From NCBI RefSeq assembly GCF_024323335.1, contig NC_066585.1, positions 81,505,359-81,569,358 on the forward strand: DNA of 64,000 nt, given 5' to 3'. The notes beneath the pieces are model-generated. The model did not search any database. It was not told the origin of the DNA and saw only the letters and a list, made by a program, of their open reading frames with translations. The translations under genes and the position numbers were made by a program. Positions 33,301 through 46,115 of the stretch are shown here, piece after piece; the stretch's first letter is position 1, and every line of letters starts with the position of its first letter. The stretch is from Lathyrus oleraceus (lineage: Eukaryota > Streptophyta > Magnoliopsida > Fabales > Fabaceae).

Positions 33301-33415
33301 CTTCGAGCGTTTCCTTTCCCTCCTTTGGGATAAATAACGCACGGTGGCGACTCTTCTGTCATTTCTTTCTCGCCGGTTGTTTTTTCGCACCCACCGTATT
33401 TTTCGGGTTGCGACA
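27360..33415 (+). repeat. Element B 3' LTR (6056 bp)
   Basis: Near-identical to 14568-20621. Differences seen: T/C at the position matching 15666, an extra A in the run near 28612, C/T near 29158, an extra A near 29530, A/C near 30414 and G/A near 31890. It carries the same internal features as the 5' LTR. Confidence 0.95.
28669..29530 (-). pseudogene. Captured host LRR gene fragment (3' LTR copy)
   Basis: Same exon blocks as in the 5' LTR: about 29530-29338, 29260-29114 and 29014-28669. It is in antisense to B and lies in U3, so the genomic RNA of B would carry it as antisense. One C/T difference from the 5' copy lies in the middle block. Confidence 0.85.
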
Positions 33416-33420
33416 GTAGG
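33416..33420. repeat. Target site duplication of B, right
   Basis: GTAGG immediately after the LTR end GCGACA, matching 14563-14567. Confidence 0.93.
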
Positions 33421-34460
33421 TATGTAACAGGTGACCGACCAAAGACGTGAATTGGTGTGTGTTCCAAAACACTCATCACCCTGAAGAAAGCTAGAACAGC
33501 AGACTTGTTTATAGGATGGACAAAAAAAACGTGAATTGGTGTGTGTTCCAAAACACTCATCATCCGAAACACAAACTGGTTAAAGGATGGATATTCGATT
33601 CTACAAAGAATACAAATCTTGCTCAGCTGGGAAAATCAACAAAGGATTCCAACTAAAGAGCGCATGAGATATATTATTCATAGCCGTCAAAACGTGAATA
33701 ATAACCTCGCATGGTAAGAAACACCAGAGATACCGGTTACTGGGTATATAATAGGTGATCTACCGAAAACGTGAATTGGATTTCACTTCCAAAACACTCA
33801 TCATCCGAAAGGAGGGCTTGAAAAAGCAGATCGACTTACAGGATGGGCATTCGAATCCACAACGGGAAAATGAATCTTACTCAACTGGGGACACAAACCC
33901 GAAGAGTGCATGAGATACAATATCCATTACCGGCAGACCGTGGATAAGAAACTCGCATGGTAAGAAACACCAGAGATACCGGTTACTGGGTATATAATAG
34001 GTGATCTACCGAAAACGTGAATTGGATTTCACTTCCAAAACACTCATCATCCAAAACACAAACTGGTTAAAGGATGGATATTCGATTCTACAAAGAATAC
34101 GAATCTTGCTCAGCTGGGAAAATCAACAAAGGATTCCAACTAAAGAGCGCATGAGATATATTATTCATTACCGGCAGATCGTGAATAATATACTCGAAAG
34201 GAAAAGACACCAGAGATACCGGAGTATATAATAGGTGACTATCCAAAACAGAGAGACAATCGATACCAAGCATCCGGGTAAACGAAAGACAACTCAAAGG
34301 GATAAATTGCAAGCATCCGGCAATTATCCGACAACAAAGAAGTATTCGATTCCACAAAGGGAAATAACGAATCTTACTCGACTGGGGAAACGCAAAAGGC
34401 TTCGACTGAAGAGTGAACGAGATATATTATTCATTACCGGCAGACCGTGAATAATACACT
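33421..34460 (-). repeat. About 245-bp tandem repeats in A 3' UTR
   Basis: Three to four imperfect units. Landmark ACACCAGAGATACCGGTTAC occurs at about 33721 and 33967 and is truncated near 34209. CCAAAACACTCATCA recurs near 33464, 33549, 33789 and 34036. Each full unit carries a short inverted repeat, clearest near 34425-34455 (ATTATTCA with TGAATAAT). The short ORFs inside are artefacts. Confidence 0.85.
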
Positions 34461-37345
34461 CGCATGGAAGACTATCCACAACCGGTTACCGGGTTAATAA
34501 AGGATAAATCAACCGAAAAGAAAGGCATCGGGATACCAAACTAGGTATATAATGATGACCAATCAAAAGGAGCAACAGACATTACCAACAAAAGGGTAAA
34601 TGAAAGACAATCTGCTGAGGATGCATTGATGGAAATCAATGATCCGGGGAACACAATCACTGACAAAAGGTGAAAGGACCCGCTGGGGATAAAATTGCTA
34701 GCATACGGCAATTATCCACAAAAGACTTGCTAGGGATATAAGTGCTTATCTGAGCAACTTATCCAAGCAAAGGAAAATCAACATCAAGAACTAGATGAAG
34801 ATAACCACAAGGGAGAAATTGTCATCGGTTGGGATGAACAACAAAATTAACTCTGCAAGTGGAGAGAACGGGGTTTACAACTACCGGTTTGCAGAAAAAC
34901 CGCAAAGATAGGACTTACGACTGCTGGTTTGTAGGCAAAGGGCCAAAAGGGTGGAGGTGACCACAAAATTAGGGTTTACATCTACCGAATACGGGGTAGA
35001 AGACCAACAACTCCACGTGGGGATAGAACAAATCACAAATCCGCACGGGAAACCAAAATAGGGTTTATAACAAACCACACACTGCTGAAGAGTAGGAAAA
35101 TAGGATTTACAACTACCGGGTAGTAGGTAGAAAACCAACAAATCTGGCTGGGGAATAAAAGGTGTATAACCACAAGTTCTGCCAAGAAAGCCAGGAAAAA
35201 TAGGACTTATAACTACCGGTATGAGGGTAGAGGCCCAAAAACTACTCCACTGGGGAACAACCCACTGGGAAGCACAAGACATTTGACAAATAGCCAATTC
35301 GGGAATAATCCGAAAAGACGGACTGAATCAAGACACGTCCTAATGAGGATGTAACTCAAATAGGAAAATCCATCCCAATATATGTGTTGGGAGGAAACGG
35401 AAGAAACCGTCATCCACGAGGATATATCTCAGTGGGGAACTGCAGAAGGAAAGACAAACATTTTCTGCTTATGGGGTTGACTCTATATGGAGAGATTTAT
35501 AACACCCGACATCTGCTTGGGGAGATCTATAAAGAGATCTATATCACCATAGCAGGAGACACGACAAACAAAGGATACATGGCAAGAAATGCAACATGAA
35601 TATCTGAATGTTTATGAATATGCATGAATATGCGTGATTTATGTTTGATGAATGCTGACAAAACAGACAATTCTAACACAACCAGGTTCAGGAACCAAAC
35701 GTCCGGTATTATACTTCCAGGGGAAAAACCAGCTGGAGAGCCAATCTGCGGAGATCTACATGCTGTAAAGCAAAGATCTGCGGGTACTGCTGGAGAAGCA
35801 GAGGATCAGAGATATCAGGAAACGACCCAATCAGGGTACAGAAAGTCACAACGGGCAAAGCAGCCACCAAGACGAATCTGTAGGGGAACAAGAGAAGTCC
35901 CAAAGTATCTGCCGGGAATCTCAGTGTCAACTGAGAAACAAAAGACGCATTGTACAAGCACAAACTGCTGTAGAAGCAACTCCACATAACTCCACTGGGG
36001 AATAACCCACTGAGGGAGAATGATATCATCCAAATAGAATCTAACTGCATAAGCAACTCTACTGGGAAAACTGTCGGCTACTCTCTTGGGGAACAAACCA
36101 CTGAGGGAGGACAGATCAAACAAGTAGATTCTGCAACGAACCACTCCACTTGGGGAGTATATACATAGCAACCTGATCATAACAAGTAGATTCTGCAATA
36201 CAAGCCACTCTACTGGGGATCACAGACAGTCAGGAAATCAATCCGTTCACTGGATGCTAGAGCCATCATCTGACCATACTGGGGATTGAAGGAGTAAGCA
36301 ACGGGCTAAACTGCCACAACAACCGCTCTGCAGACTAAGCTGAGGAAAAGATGGTTGAAATACTGGGATGTCAAACCAATCAACCACTGAGTAGGAAAAT
36401 AAATCCTGCTCTGCTGAAGAGAATAAACTCTGATGGAGAGATAGCAACAATTTCGCAGACGACCTCGCCGGGGAAAAGGTAAAGTACCGGGTATCAAACC
36501 GCTGACTTACCGAGTCTTCAAAAAGAAAGCGATTGTGCTGAGGAAACAGACAATTCTGCTGGCAACGGCACTGGGAAGAGTGATAACAAACTCTGCTCGT
36601 GATTCCGATGGGGATATCAATAACAGCTCTACTCATGACTGCGCTGAGGAGACAAATAAAGTCTGGGGCATACGACCCACTGGAGAAAGTGACGGGGCAC
36701 CAGGATGACAAATCATCAACCGCCGAAACTTCTACAAGAAAACACCCATGCTGGGGAAGATTGCTGCTGGAGAAAACGAAGTCTTCAACAACATTCTGCT
36801 TGCGCCTATACTGGGGAACGACCCCAACAACAACTTTGCTTGAGGAACAACCCCAACAAAGATCTGAAGAAAGAAGATACCACCAAACCAGGAATATGAA
36901 CGAATGTCTTACCTGTTGGAGATCATGCCACCCTCGGGAGAGCACTGAGATATTCTTGAGTATCCTTTCAATCTTGTGAATGTTCACTTTGTTTAAAACA
37001 ACAAATTTGAAAAATTTGATTTGTTTAAAACAATGACATTTTATCAATTTAAACATGCAAAACATTTGTTGAATTGAAACAAATAAGAGTGCAAATAATT
37101 GGATAAAAAGCTCAAATTGATTTGATGGAATGGTAGCCTGCAAATGGCAAGACTCCATAGATCTGTACAAATTTGAAATCAGTGATATATATTGGAAGAG
37201 GGCTACATTGAACATAATGATCCTTTCTCTACCAATTTGAATCTCGATGTATCCGAAGCTTCAGTCGACGACGAATCGAGAATCCTCTGACGAAATGACA
37301 GCTGATGGAACAGAAAGTCTTGTCAGGATGCAGTTACTTGCCAGA
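34461..37345 (-). other. Element A 3' UTR, central part
   Basis: No gene. GGTAG-type hairpin repeats lie at 34880-35240, and dozens of CTGGGGA-type motifs (plus strand) run from 34600 to 36900. A segment at about 36950-37215 is homologous to B 24050-24300. The long minus frame at 36247-37215 mixes these repeats and has no domain. Confidence 0.75.
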
Positions 37346-37510
37346 TCCCTAATTTTTGCCTAGATTGCCCCAGGGTGAGGTACTCAATCTAGCGGGATGC
37401 AAATATTCTCTTTTTTTCAAGTCTCTAATTTTTGCCTGAATTACCCTTGCGGGTTCTCCACCGAGACGCTCATTTTTGCCTAAGCCGCCCTCTCGGGTTT
37501 TCAACTTAGC
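37346..37510 (-). other. Tandem hairpin array after integrase stop (A)
   Basis: Sense stems: CTAAGTTG/CGGCTTAG (8 bp with two U-G pairs; near 37478-37508), a weak TGGA/TTCA module near 37434-37460, and CTAGATTG/CAATCTAG (plus 37360-37367 with 37384-37391). Each is followed by GGCAAAAAT. The U-G pairs would be C-A mismatches on the other strand. Confidence 0.72.
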
Positions 37511-37549
37511 GAGCAATTCTGTTTTTTTCATTTGCATATACTTTTTTTT

Positions 37550-38253
37550 CTAGGCAAAGTATCTCTTAACTGCATCTGAATTCACAGGACGAGTGAAATC
37601 CTCCCCATCCATTGTTGTAAGCATCAAAGCACCGCCTGAAAAGGCTCTCTTAACAACATATGGACCCTCGTAGTTTGGAGTCCACTTGCCCCTGGAATCG
37701 GGCGCGAAAGACAAAACTTTCTTGAGCACGAGGTCACCTTCTCGGAACACACGAGGCTTGACCTTCTTGTCGAATGCTTGCTTCATTCTCTGCTGATATA
37801 ACTGACCATGGCACATGGCAGTCAATCTCTTCAATCAAATTCAATTGGTCATAACGACTCTGAATCCATTCAGCATTAGTCAACTAGGGACTTGAGGGTA
37901 TAATTTTTCTTTTTTCTTTTGGAAAAATTTTGAAAAAATTTTCCTGATTTTTGATTTTTTTTTATTTTTTCACCCTCTTCGCTTTTTTGATTTTTTTTTT
38001 TTTGATTTTTTTTTTTTTTGATTTTTTTGATTTTTGATTTTTTTTTTGTTTTGATTGATTGCATTTGCAATGCCCCAGTTTGACTGTTTTGCTGATTCTC
38101 ATGATACAGCTGAATGAGCTTCTTTGTGTGCTCAAGGAGACGGGTAATCTCATCAGGAATCCCCTTCAACATCATATTCCTCCGCCTCAGATACAAGGAC
38201 TTCAAGATTGGGAGATGGCGTTGGATCATTATGTTCAATGGGTTTAGAAATCC
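37550..38253 (-). pseudogene. A fused RT N-terminal linker and integrase tail
   Basis: In sense: acidic pre-RT linker (MMLKGIPDEITRLLEH), a Lys/Asn-rich low-complexity tract (plus-strand T-rich, about 37905-38055), then the integrase tail (MCHGQLYQQRMKQAFDKKVK, GKWTPNYEGPYVVKRAF) to KRYFA at 37550. Everything from RT to the integrase core is deleted. The junction type matches B although the LTRs differ. Confidence 0.88.
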
Positions 38254-38520
38254 CTGCATAATGATTCTGGATAATGAAAAGCTTTTGAATTTTAAACAAG
38301 CAAATCATTTATGCAGATGAAAAAGCTGTTTTCTTGTTTTTCAAGGTTTTTTGTGATCACTGATTTCATGCGAAAAGCAAAAAGTGAAAACAAAGGAAAA
38401 ACAAATGTTTAACAATGCATTAATTGAATGAAAACATCATTGTATTAAGTGCTGCCAACAATGTCATCACTTCTCCTTTTGGCATGGGAGAAGGGTTTTC
38501 AAACAAAGTGAACAAATCAC
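38254..38520 (-). other. Intron vestige of A
   Basis: GT donor at 38520-38519 and ATTATGCAG ending at 38254 in sense. The 267 bp are homologous to B 22829-23096, at the position of the C pro/RT intron. Confidence 0.6.
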
Positions 38521-38800
38521 GCTGACTTATGAATGACCGTAGGAACATCCACAGCGACCCAATTGTGGCAGACACCACCAGGAATGATGAAATTGTTCAG
38601 ATCTTCTGCGTCTCCTTCCAAGATAGCAGCAGCTTCCTCTTCAGGTTGATCAGCATGGACGAATCCTCCACTTGTGAACAAACCTTGCTCATTACATGCC
38701 CCAGAACAGTAGCCAATGCTAGCCCGGGATCGGTTGACCAGGAATAAATCCATCAACAGCACATAGTCTGGCAAAATCCTCCTTGAGTTCACAACTCTCT
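38521..38800 (-). pseudogene. A protease C-terminal remnant
   Basis: The frame encodes GGFVHADQPEEEAAAILEGD, then DLNNFIIPGGVCHNWVAVDV and PTVIHKSA, ending at the intron donor. It aligns by position and acidic character with the end of C gag-pro and with the B tail. Gag and the protease core are missing upstream. Confidence 0.65.
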
Positions 38801-40082
38801 TGCTCGGGATGATCCATCAATCTGGCAGAGATCGGCTCTGGTATAATACCGGCAAAGTGCGTCTTCAAAATAAATGAAGATCGCAGGGTCAGGCCACAGG
38901 ACGGGAGACCGGAACAAAACACCCGCTTATGCAAATGATGCATGAAGTGTTTATGCACATGCTTGTTTTTATATCAAAGGAACCCGAGGGTTTTATTTGC
39001 AAACTTTGAACTATTTAAGCATTTTGATCATACATGAGAATATTTCATCAGATATTTCAGGTGAAAAAATTTTCCCGGTTTTTTCATGTTTTAAATTTTT
39101 TTGCAAATAAACTCCTTTGAGTTCCTTGAAATTTTTCTTTTTTCTGATGATATGGATGTAGATGAATGCATGAATGCATGAATGCAACAATCACACTCAA
39201 GGATCAAGCAAGGCACACCAAACAAAGGTCGTGGGAAAGCTCATTGTATCCCTAATATCAATCATCCATTTTGGTGGATTTAGGTTTTCACCTTATCGAC
39301 ACCCAAGTTCCATTGATATTAACCGTACATGAACCGGCTCGAACATCCTTAATAACAACCAGCCGCTTTGGTGGATTTTAGGTTTTACACATGATCCGGG
39401 ATCCATTGATATTAACAATGTTTGAACGACTCAACCACGAATCACGGGTTTGTTGAGAGTCACGAGCATGGAGTCTCGGTTAAGAACCACCCAAAGGGAG
39501 TGTACTAGGGTTTAAACCTGCCAGGCATGTTCTATCAGAGGTTCCCATAATCATCGTTCCATCTTTCGAATATTATCGGAGGAACGAATACTCGTATTCC
39601 AAGAATATTCTCAAGAGAAACTCTTATGAGTGTAGTATCGCGTAACAATCGTATCAGAACTGACATCTGAACGATCTCCGCACTACGTTCCTAAAAAATA
39701 GGCCAAGATGGGTTTGGTAAACTAAGGTCCTTGGCTTCTGCGGCACATGATTGAAAGAATAATGCCTAACCACAAATAACTTGTGTGACATTATTAATCC
39801 AACATGACCTACACCAAGTGAATGGACTCGCAAGTCAACTGGCTAAGGAATACTCCACACCAGTCAACAAGACTATGCCATTCTCCTATCCTAGAGAGCA
39901 CTCGAGTTCGGGTATAGAACTCATCTCACAGATCACCAAAGCAAACAGCAATTGTATATCAAGCAATTCAAACATTACAATCAATACAGTGATCCCAAAT
40001 TGTACAAAAATATGTCAAATAACAGATAATAATATAGCACAACAAGGGTAAAAAGTAGGCAATACCACCAAGGATAATTCTA
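38801..40082 (-). other. Element A leader
   Basis: No gene is supported. It shares long similarity with the C leader (47250-47940): ACACCAAACAAAGGT, the CAATCATCCATTTTGGTGGAT region, GAGTGTAGTATCGCGTAACA and CTATGCCATTCTCCTATCCT are recognisable in both. It contains the short repeat AACCACCCAAAGGGAGTGTA, also seen at 47492. Confidence 0.7.
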
Positions 40083-40100
40083 TCCCCAGCAGAGTCGCCA
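40083..40100 (-). other. Primer binding site of A
   Basis: In sense TGGCGACTCTGCTGGGGA, identical to the B PBS, six bases from the LTR end. Confidence 0.9.
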
Positions 40101-40106
40101 CTTTTC

Positions 40107-43100
40107 TGTAGCGGTGTATTCGTCGCTATATGATTTATCGATTAAATCATAAGCAAGAGATACAATGATTTTCGAGTCGCCACCGCACTTTTATTTATCC
40201 AAAGGACTGGCTAAAAAGCGAACAAAAGCCTAAGAAGTTTTACACGTAGAAAACCAATAAAAAGATCAGAGAGTCTGGGTAAGGGGTAAATTACGCAATG
40301 GGAAGGTGTTAGGCACCCACTACGTCCTAGGTACTCCTAGGGAGCCCTTTTCACACTTGTTGTATAAAATTGTTATTTGTTATGACATAAGTATTGTGCA
40401 AACATGATTGGGATGATGAGAAAAGAATATACATTTTTTATTGGGTTTGAACGGATGAACCCGCTGCCTACGTACCTTCCATCAAAGGTAAGGATCAAAA
40501 CGCCGTAGTTCGGCTAAAAGATTTCCAAAAGTTGGTGGATTCAATTTTAAACACAAGCACTGAGGCTTTTCATTATCAATGGGAGAACACTCGACCAAGA
40601 CCAACATCCACCATGCGAGGATAGCTTCGACGTACTAGAGGGGTTAGCCCTGTTTTCAGTACGGAAGTCTTACTGTCGACTCACTAAGGATAGGCAAGAT
40701 TTACATCAACCACAATGATAATTGAAACCTATGGCTAATGCATGAAAAGATTAACAATGGACAAAGCCAAAACAAGTGAATGAGTGAAGTTAATTGATTG
40801 TGATTATGAAAGTGAAGTCAAAGTATGATTAAGATTAATTCAAAAGAAGTATTATGAAATGGAGTTTGAAAAAAGTCAAGGACTTGGGGTCCAGGTTTTT
40901 AGTTTGAAAACATGAAAATGTTTGCACAATATCTATGTCAAGTTTGAAAGTAAAGTGTGAAAGGGTTTAGGACATAATGAGGATGAATGGATGGGGATGG
41001 ATTGTAAAACTTCTTAGAAGGTTCACTTCTTGAAATCATATAGAAGATGATTCAAGTGTGTCCTTTGGAATGGCAATGAATAATAACAAACAAACAAGAA
41101 AGTCAACAAAAGCGGATATCGGATGCCAATCACTGGGCTTATACCAATCTCCTAAAACAGAGCGGGATATCAGAGGCCACTCAATGGTCTTACACTAATC
41201 TCCTCAAACAAAGAAATAAAAGGTGGATACCGGATACCAATAGATGGATTTACACCAGTCTCCTAAAACAGAAATGGATATCAGATGCCACTCAATGGAC
41301 TTACACTAATCTCCTAAAACAAAATGAAACTTGGATACCGGATGCCAATCTGTCTGGACTTATACCAATATCCAACATGTGATCATAGGAAAGCAAATGC
41401 CAACTTGCAGGGACTTACAGTTGCATCCTCACATAAACAAAGAAAAACAAAATATGGATGTCAGATGCCAATCTGTCTGGGCTTACTCTAACCTCCACAG
41501 TATGGTCCTAGGAATACAAATGCCAACTTGCAGGGACTTACAGTTGTATCCTCACATACAAACAAACAAAGCAACATGTGATCATAGGAAAGCAAATGCC
41601 AACTTACAGGGACTTACAATTGCATCCTCACATACAAAGAAACAAGCATCAAACAAAGAGATGAGTGGCCAATGAAATGGTCTTACAACTCACTTCCATA
41701 TCATAGGAGCAATAGCCAATGAATGGTCTTACAATTGTCCTCAATGGGCAAACAACAATGATAATGTCACACAGACAAATGAGATGATCATGCACTAATG
41801 GGCAATAAATGATAATGAGTGCACAAAGCATGCAAGCAAACATGTGTATATGAAGCAATCAAGCAATCAATGAGAATCAAACAGCACACTCTATAACCAT
41901 ACAAGGAGGCTCATACAAGAGGTTAGGCATTGAAGCCAACTGGAATAGGGTCACAGGTGCTCTTAACCTTGCCATTGAGGGGCTAAGGTGAAGCAGATGA
42001 AAGGATATGAGGGGTGTGCCTCATTGCTCTTATCCCTGATCAGGGAGAGCATTTAAATATCAGAAGGTGTGGGAGTTCAGAAAGTAGGAACTCTCTCCGC
42101 ATATTATTGACTCGATTGATCTTGGGTTTTGATCTCAATGCTACAACCATGTAATGGGAGCAAGGAGAAGACTCACAGAATAGTAGGGGATAGGTTGCTT
42201 ATCCCTTTGATCTACCAATTGCCTTATTTGAAGGACTTTTCCTGCTTGGGACAAAATTAAACACACACAAGCATTGCCTCTTAAGGAGGACTTCAGACAG
42301 TTTGCCCGGCCAAATAACAGGCCGGGTCTCCAGACTACATGAAGAAAGAGGGATTATACCTCAAAAGCAAATTGCTAAATAGCAAAGCAAAGCAAGTTCA
42401 AAGAACTTAAGCAACTAATGGTACCTAAAATGGTCAAACAAATCAGTACACAGTTCAACAGTTTAAAGCAAAAGTGAGAATAGAATTAGCAGTCAACATG
42501 ATCAGATGAGTGTGCAAAGCACAAGACTCAAGTCATTTGAGTCAAGCCACCTACAAAACAAAGGTTAGCTCATGATAAACAATCAAGCTTAATCAACTTG
42601 CAAAAAAGTTTCTTTGAAGCATTTGTAGCTCAACCTGAAACAATGAACTCAAACATAAGCCAGGAGACCCCTAGGACAAGCCTAGGGTCAAAAACAAATG
42701 AGAAAGTCAAAACAGCAAATGAAAGTCAACCAAAATCAAGTTCAAACATTTAAGAAGCAAGCACAATTGGTCCCACATTCATATCATTCATCATCATGAT
42801 TTCATAAGCAAAGAAAGGCAAAGCATGGCAAATTGGTGCACATAGAAGTCAACAGAAATACTTGGCTCAAAAGTCAACTCAAACATTTTCAAAAATCACC
42901 AAATAATTCATGATCAATCCTAACACCTAGTATGGTAAGCATGTAAAATTTCATCACAATTGGCCAAGTGGAAGGCAGTCAATGAAAATCATGAAGTCAA
43001 AGCAAATTTGAATATGCTCAATGAAGTCAACAGCAAGACTTAGCTCAAAACCAAACATAGTCAATTCCAAAAATTATCAAATAATTCAGGGTCAATCACA

Positions 43101-46100
43101 ATCCATAACATAGCATGCATATAAAATTTCAGCTCAATTGGATCATGGGAAGATGGTCAATTAAAATCAGGAAGTCAAAACAATTTCAAGTATGCACAAA
43201 GAAGTCAAACCAACATGTATCAACTTCAAAAAATCATAACTAAATGAAAACAGATGAGAAATGAATGGGATCAACACCAATGCAAAGCTTAAGGTGTCTA
43301 GTATGCACATGTAAAATTTCATGATCATCCAATAAGGTATGAGAATTTCACAAATGAAATGGCAAGATGTGTCACACAAAGTCAACATTTGACTAGGCAG
43401 GGAAGAAAAATTTCAAACAAATAGGAAATGGCATAATTAATTCCAGGAAAACTCACAAGTCAACTAGACATATAAGAGAAGGATCATGAAAAATTTCACA
43501 TTAATTGAAGGCCAGGAAGCATGTAAACAAAAATCATGAAATTGCATATCATTGGTGTGACACACATTGTCACACCCTACTTCAAAAATTCATATCTCAA
43601 CAACCACATATGATAAATTCAAGAACTCTACATCAAAACAAACATGAATGAGTGTAGATTAACCACAAAAAATTTCAGGGTCATTGGATACAACCTCATC
43701 ATTTCACAATGGTTTTGGCAAAAGGTGTAAAATATGTATACATGTCAAGAAACCTAATACCATTTAAAATCCAGCCAACCAAAAATTCAGCAAAAATCAT
43801 GATAAAATAATAGACATTCATGTGAAAATGATGGAAAAAATTTCATGATTTTTGGAGTTGAAATGAATGAGAAATGATTTTTAGAAGATGTTGTATCAAT
43901 TGAGACAAAAGGAGCAAAATAACATGGAATGGTAAGTCAACATGGTTGACCGGTGGCACTCTTGTAATTACCTCCCTCATTAATCTAAACGCTGCGCTTC
44001 AGCCAAAGAAACCAAATAATCTGATTGGTCAGTAAGGAATGGAACAGTACTCATGCAGGGCAAACAAACAAACAGCCAATCGTGTTCATGTTTTCTGGGT
44101 TCAAATGCAATTAGGGTTTGGCCATGAACAATGCAACTTCATCATCATAAAACGAAATTCAAGCAGCAATACACAAACAACATGGCAGTGATACTCATGC
44201 AACAACAGATAGCAACAAACCAAACATAATTTCATGCGAATTTTCTGGGCAGGTTTAAGGGTTTAAGCTACAGTGTTTAGGGTTTTTGAAAGCAACAGTA
44301 TTCATCATCATCAACAGCAAGCTCGATTCCAGATCTTTTCCAGAAACACAAATGGAACATATACTCATGGTCAGCAAGCAACATAGAACAAGAAAGTAAC
44401 ATTCATTTTCACTAAATCATTGCAAACAAAACAAATCGAGCAAAGGTATGTTTGGTCACAAAATTTGAAATCCAGATTTATCAGGCATAACACAACCATT
44501 TTAAGTGAGACAAGTTGCAATGGAATCAGCATCAACAGACCTATCCTAAGCATCTCATAGTTTTGGAAATAGAGGAGCTCGAAAACTTACTTGGATTTGA
44601 AGAAAAGTGTGAAGCAGTGGTTGTTTTGGAGATGCAAGCTCAAACAGATCCTCCTTATGGTGTGGAATGATGGATACTTGAGGTAGGTTAGCTCAGCAAG
44701 GCTGGAAATCTTTCAAATCTCGATTTGCCATTGTCGTGACTTCTTGTAGCAGCAGCATGAAATGATTGTTACAGCAAGGAAACAGGGCTCCAAAACAGCT
44801 CAAGATTGTTGGTAGATGATGAAAATGCAAAGGGTTCCTCGTGTGCTTTGGAGATTTTGGCCAGAAAATGCAATATGTGAAAAATGCAATTTTAGAGAGA
44901 ATGAGAGTTTTTGATCTGTTAGGGGCTGCAGCTAGGTTTAGAATGACAGAAAATATCTTTAAATACTTCTGTTTATTGTTGGTTAATGATGTGCTAAACT
45001 TGTTTAACTCAAATGGAACCATTTGCACATTTTGCTAATTTGAACCAATGCACATGGAGGGTGTGAGGTCTGGCCGAGTTTGGGCCTTGAGCAAGTTTCA
45101 AATATCCTTCCAAACAATTCCCAAATGGCCAAATGTGTTAAAAATTGCTAAATTAAAAAGTCAACTTTTTGCACCACTTGAAATTCAAATAAGACAAGTC
45201 CAAAAATGGCATTTTGCATGGTGAGGTTTTGGTGAATGATGAATGCATTTTTGGAAAGAGGGGAACAAATGGAGCTTGTAGGAAAAAACCCCACTAAAAT
45301 TGGCCTTGTGGTTCATGAGATATGGCCTTTTGAAGTTCAAGAAATTGTGAAAATGAATTGATCATATCTTGCCAACCATACATGGGATTTGAGAGTTCTT
45401 GGACTTTTTGGAAATGGGAGAACAAGATCTTCAACTTTCATGTTGGGCAAAAATTCATTTGGAGCTTGTATCATGATGCAAGTTTAAGATCAAGAAGTTT
45501 CCATTTTTGGCAAATTTGAATTACAGGTCAACTTTCTATTTCTGGAAATTTTCTGTTTGACTTTATTTTCTTCACTGTGGATGCTTGACATGATATTTGA
45601 AGCTTATATAGGCATGAATGAGCTCCTTCAAATCAATTCCATCCATCAAATCATTGATTAAATCCACAGTTGACCAAGTTTGACTTTCTAGGGTTTTGCC
45701 TGACTGAACCACTTCTGATGAATTCCAAACCCTAATTCCTTGAGAACTTGATTCCAAATGATGTCCCAAGTTATATGAACTCTTGATTGTTGATCATGGT
45801 GCCCAGATTCTGCAAGAATGGCCACCAGGCACTGCAATGACTGATTTTGACTGATTTTGACCTAATTGACTGATGATTGCTTCAACTGCAAGCAACAAGG
45901 TTAGACTGACAATATTTTTGTACTTTTTGGTTAATAAACATATGAAAGGAAAAGATATACAAATGCAAGGCATGCTTGGTGATCAAGAATTAACCCACAA
46001 GGCAATCTACCCACTAGGTGGGAAGCTAAGGCATGCAATGATCCTTGAGGCTATGATATGATGTGATATGGGCCATGAGGGATCTTAGGGCCCAAAATTG

Positions 46101-46110
46101 GGGTCTTACA
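40107..46110 (-). repeat. Element A 5' LTR (6004 bp)
   Basis: Matches 8005-14008 with at least 17 substitutions and no length difference. It includes the TATA box at 45603-45610, R/U5 repeats at 41103-41647, hairpin 40475-40493 and PBS-like 9-mer 40174-40182. No gene is supported inside it. Confidence 0.95.
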
Positions 46111-46115
46111 GTATT
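46111..46115. repeat. Target site duplication of A, right
   Basis: GTATT after the LTR end CTTACA, matching 8000-8004. Confidence 0.93.

Larger units (their letters stand above)
14568..33415 (+). mobile_element. Element B: non-autonomous Ogre derivative with captured host DNA
   Basis: 18.85 kb, plus strand, inserted in the 3' UTR of A. LTRs are 14568-20621 (6054 bp) and 27360-33415 (6056 bp), with TG...CA ends. Spotted differences are four substitutions and two 1-bp A-run indels, making it the youngest Ogre-type insertion here. The 6.7-kb interior has a PBS, a leader, a gag remnant without capsid core, an intron vestige, the RT N-terminal fragment joined to the integrase tail, the hairpin array, a repeat-rich 3' UTR and a PPT. 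It encodes no complete enzyme. Confidence 0.94.
8005..46110 (-). mobile_element. Element A: non-autonomous Ogre derivative, hosts B
   Basis: Two 6004-bp LTRs (TGTAAGACCCC...CCGCTACA in sense), GTATT duplications, a PBS at 40083-40100 and a PPT at 14009-14022. Without B it is about 19.2 kb. Sense order: 5' LTR 46110-40107, leader, protease C-terminal remnant, intron vestige, RT N-terminal fragment joined through a Lys-rich tract to the integrase tail, hairpin array, then a long repeat-rich 3' UTR. Gag, protease core, RT, RNase H and integrase core are absent. At least 17 substitutions separate the LTRs. Confidence 0.93.

Noticed and set aside
36247..37215. 322-residue minus-strand ORF
   Set aside because: It runs through the repeat-rich A 3' UTR, has no recognisable domain, and its B counterpart (24056 onward) is not open.
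37905..38055. T-rich stretch as a possible poly(A) tail of a retrocopy
   Set aside because: It is interrupted by regular G and A, lies inside the A core, and the purine-rich tract in B sits at the same junction, so it is part of the shared defective core.
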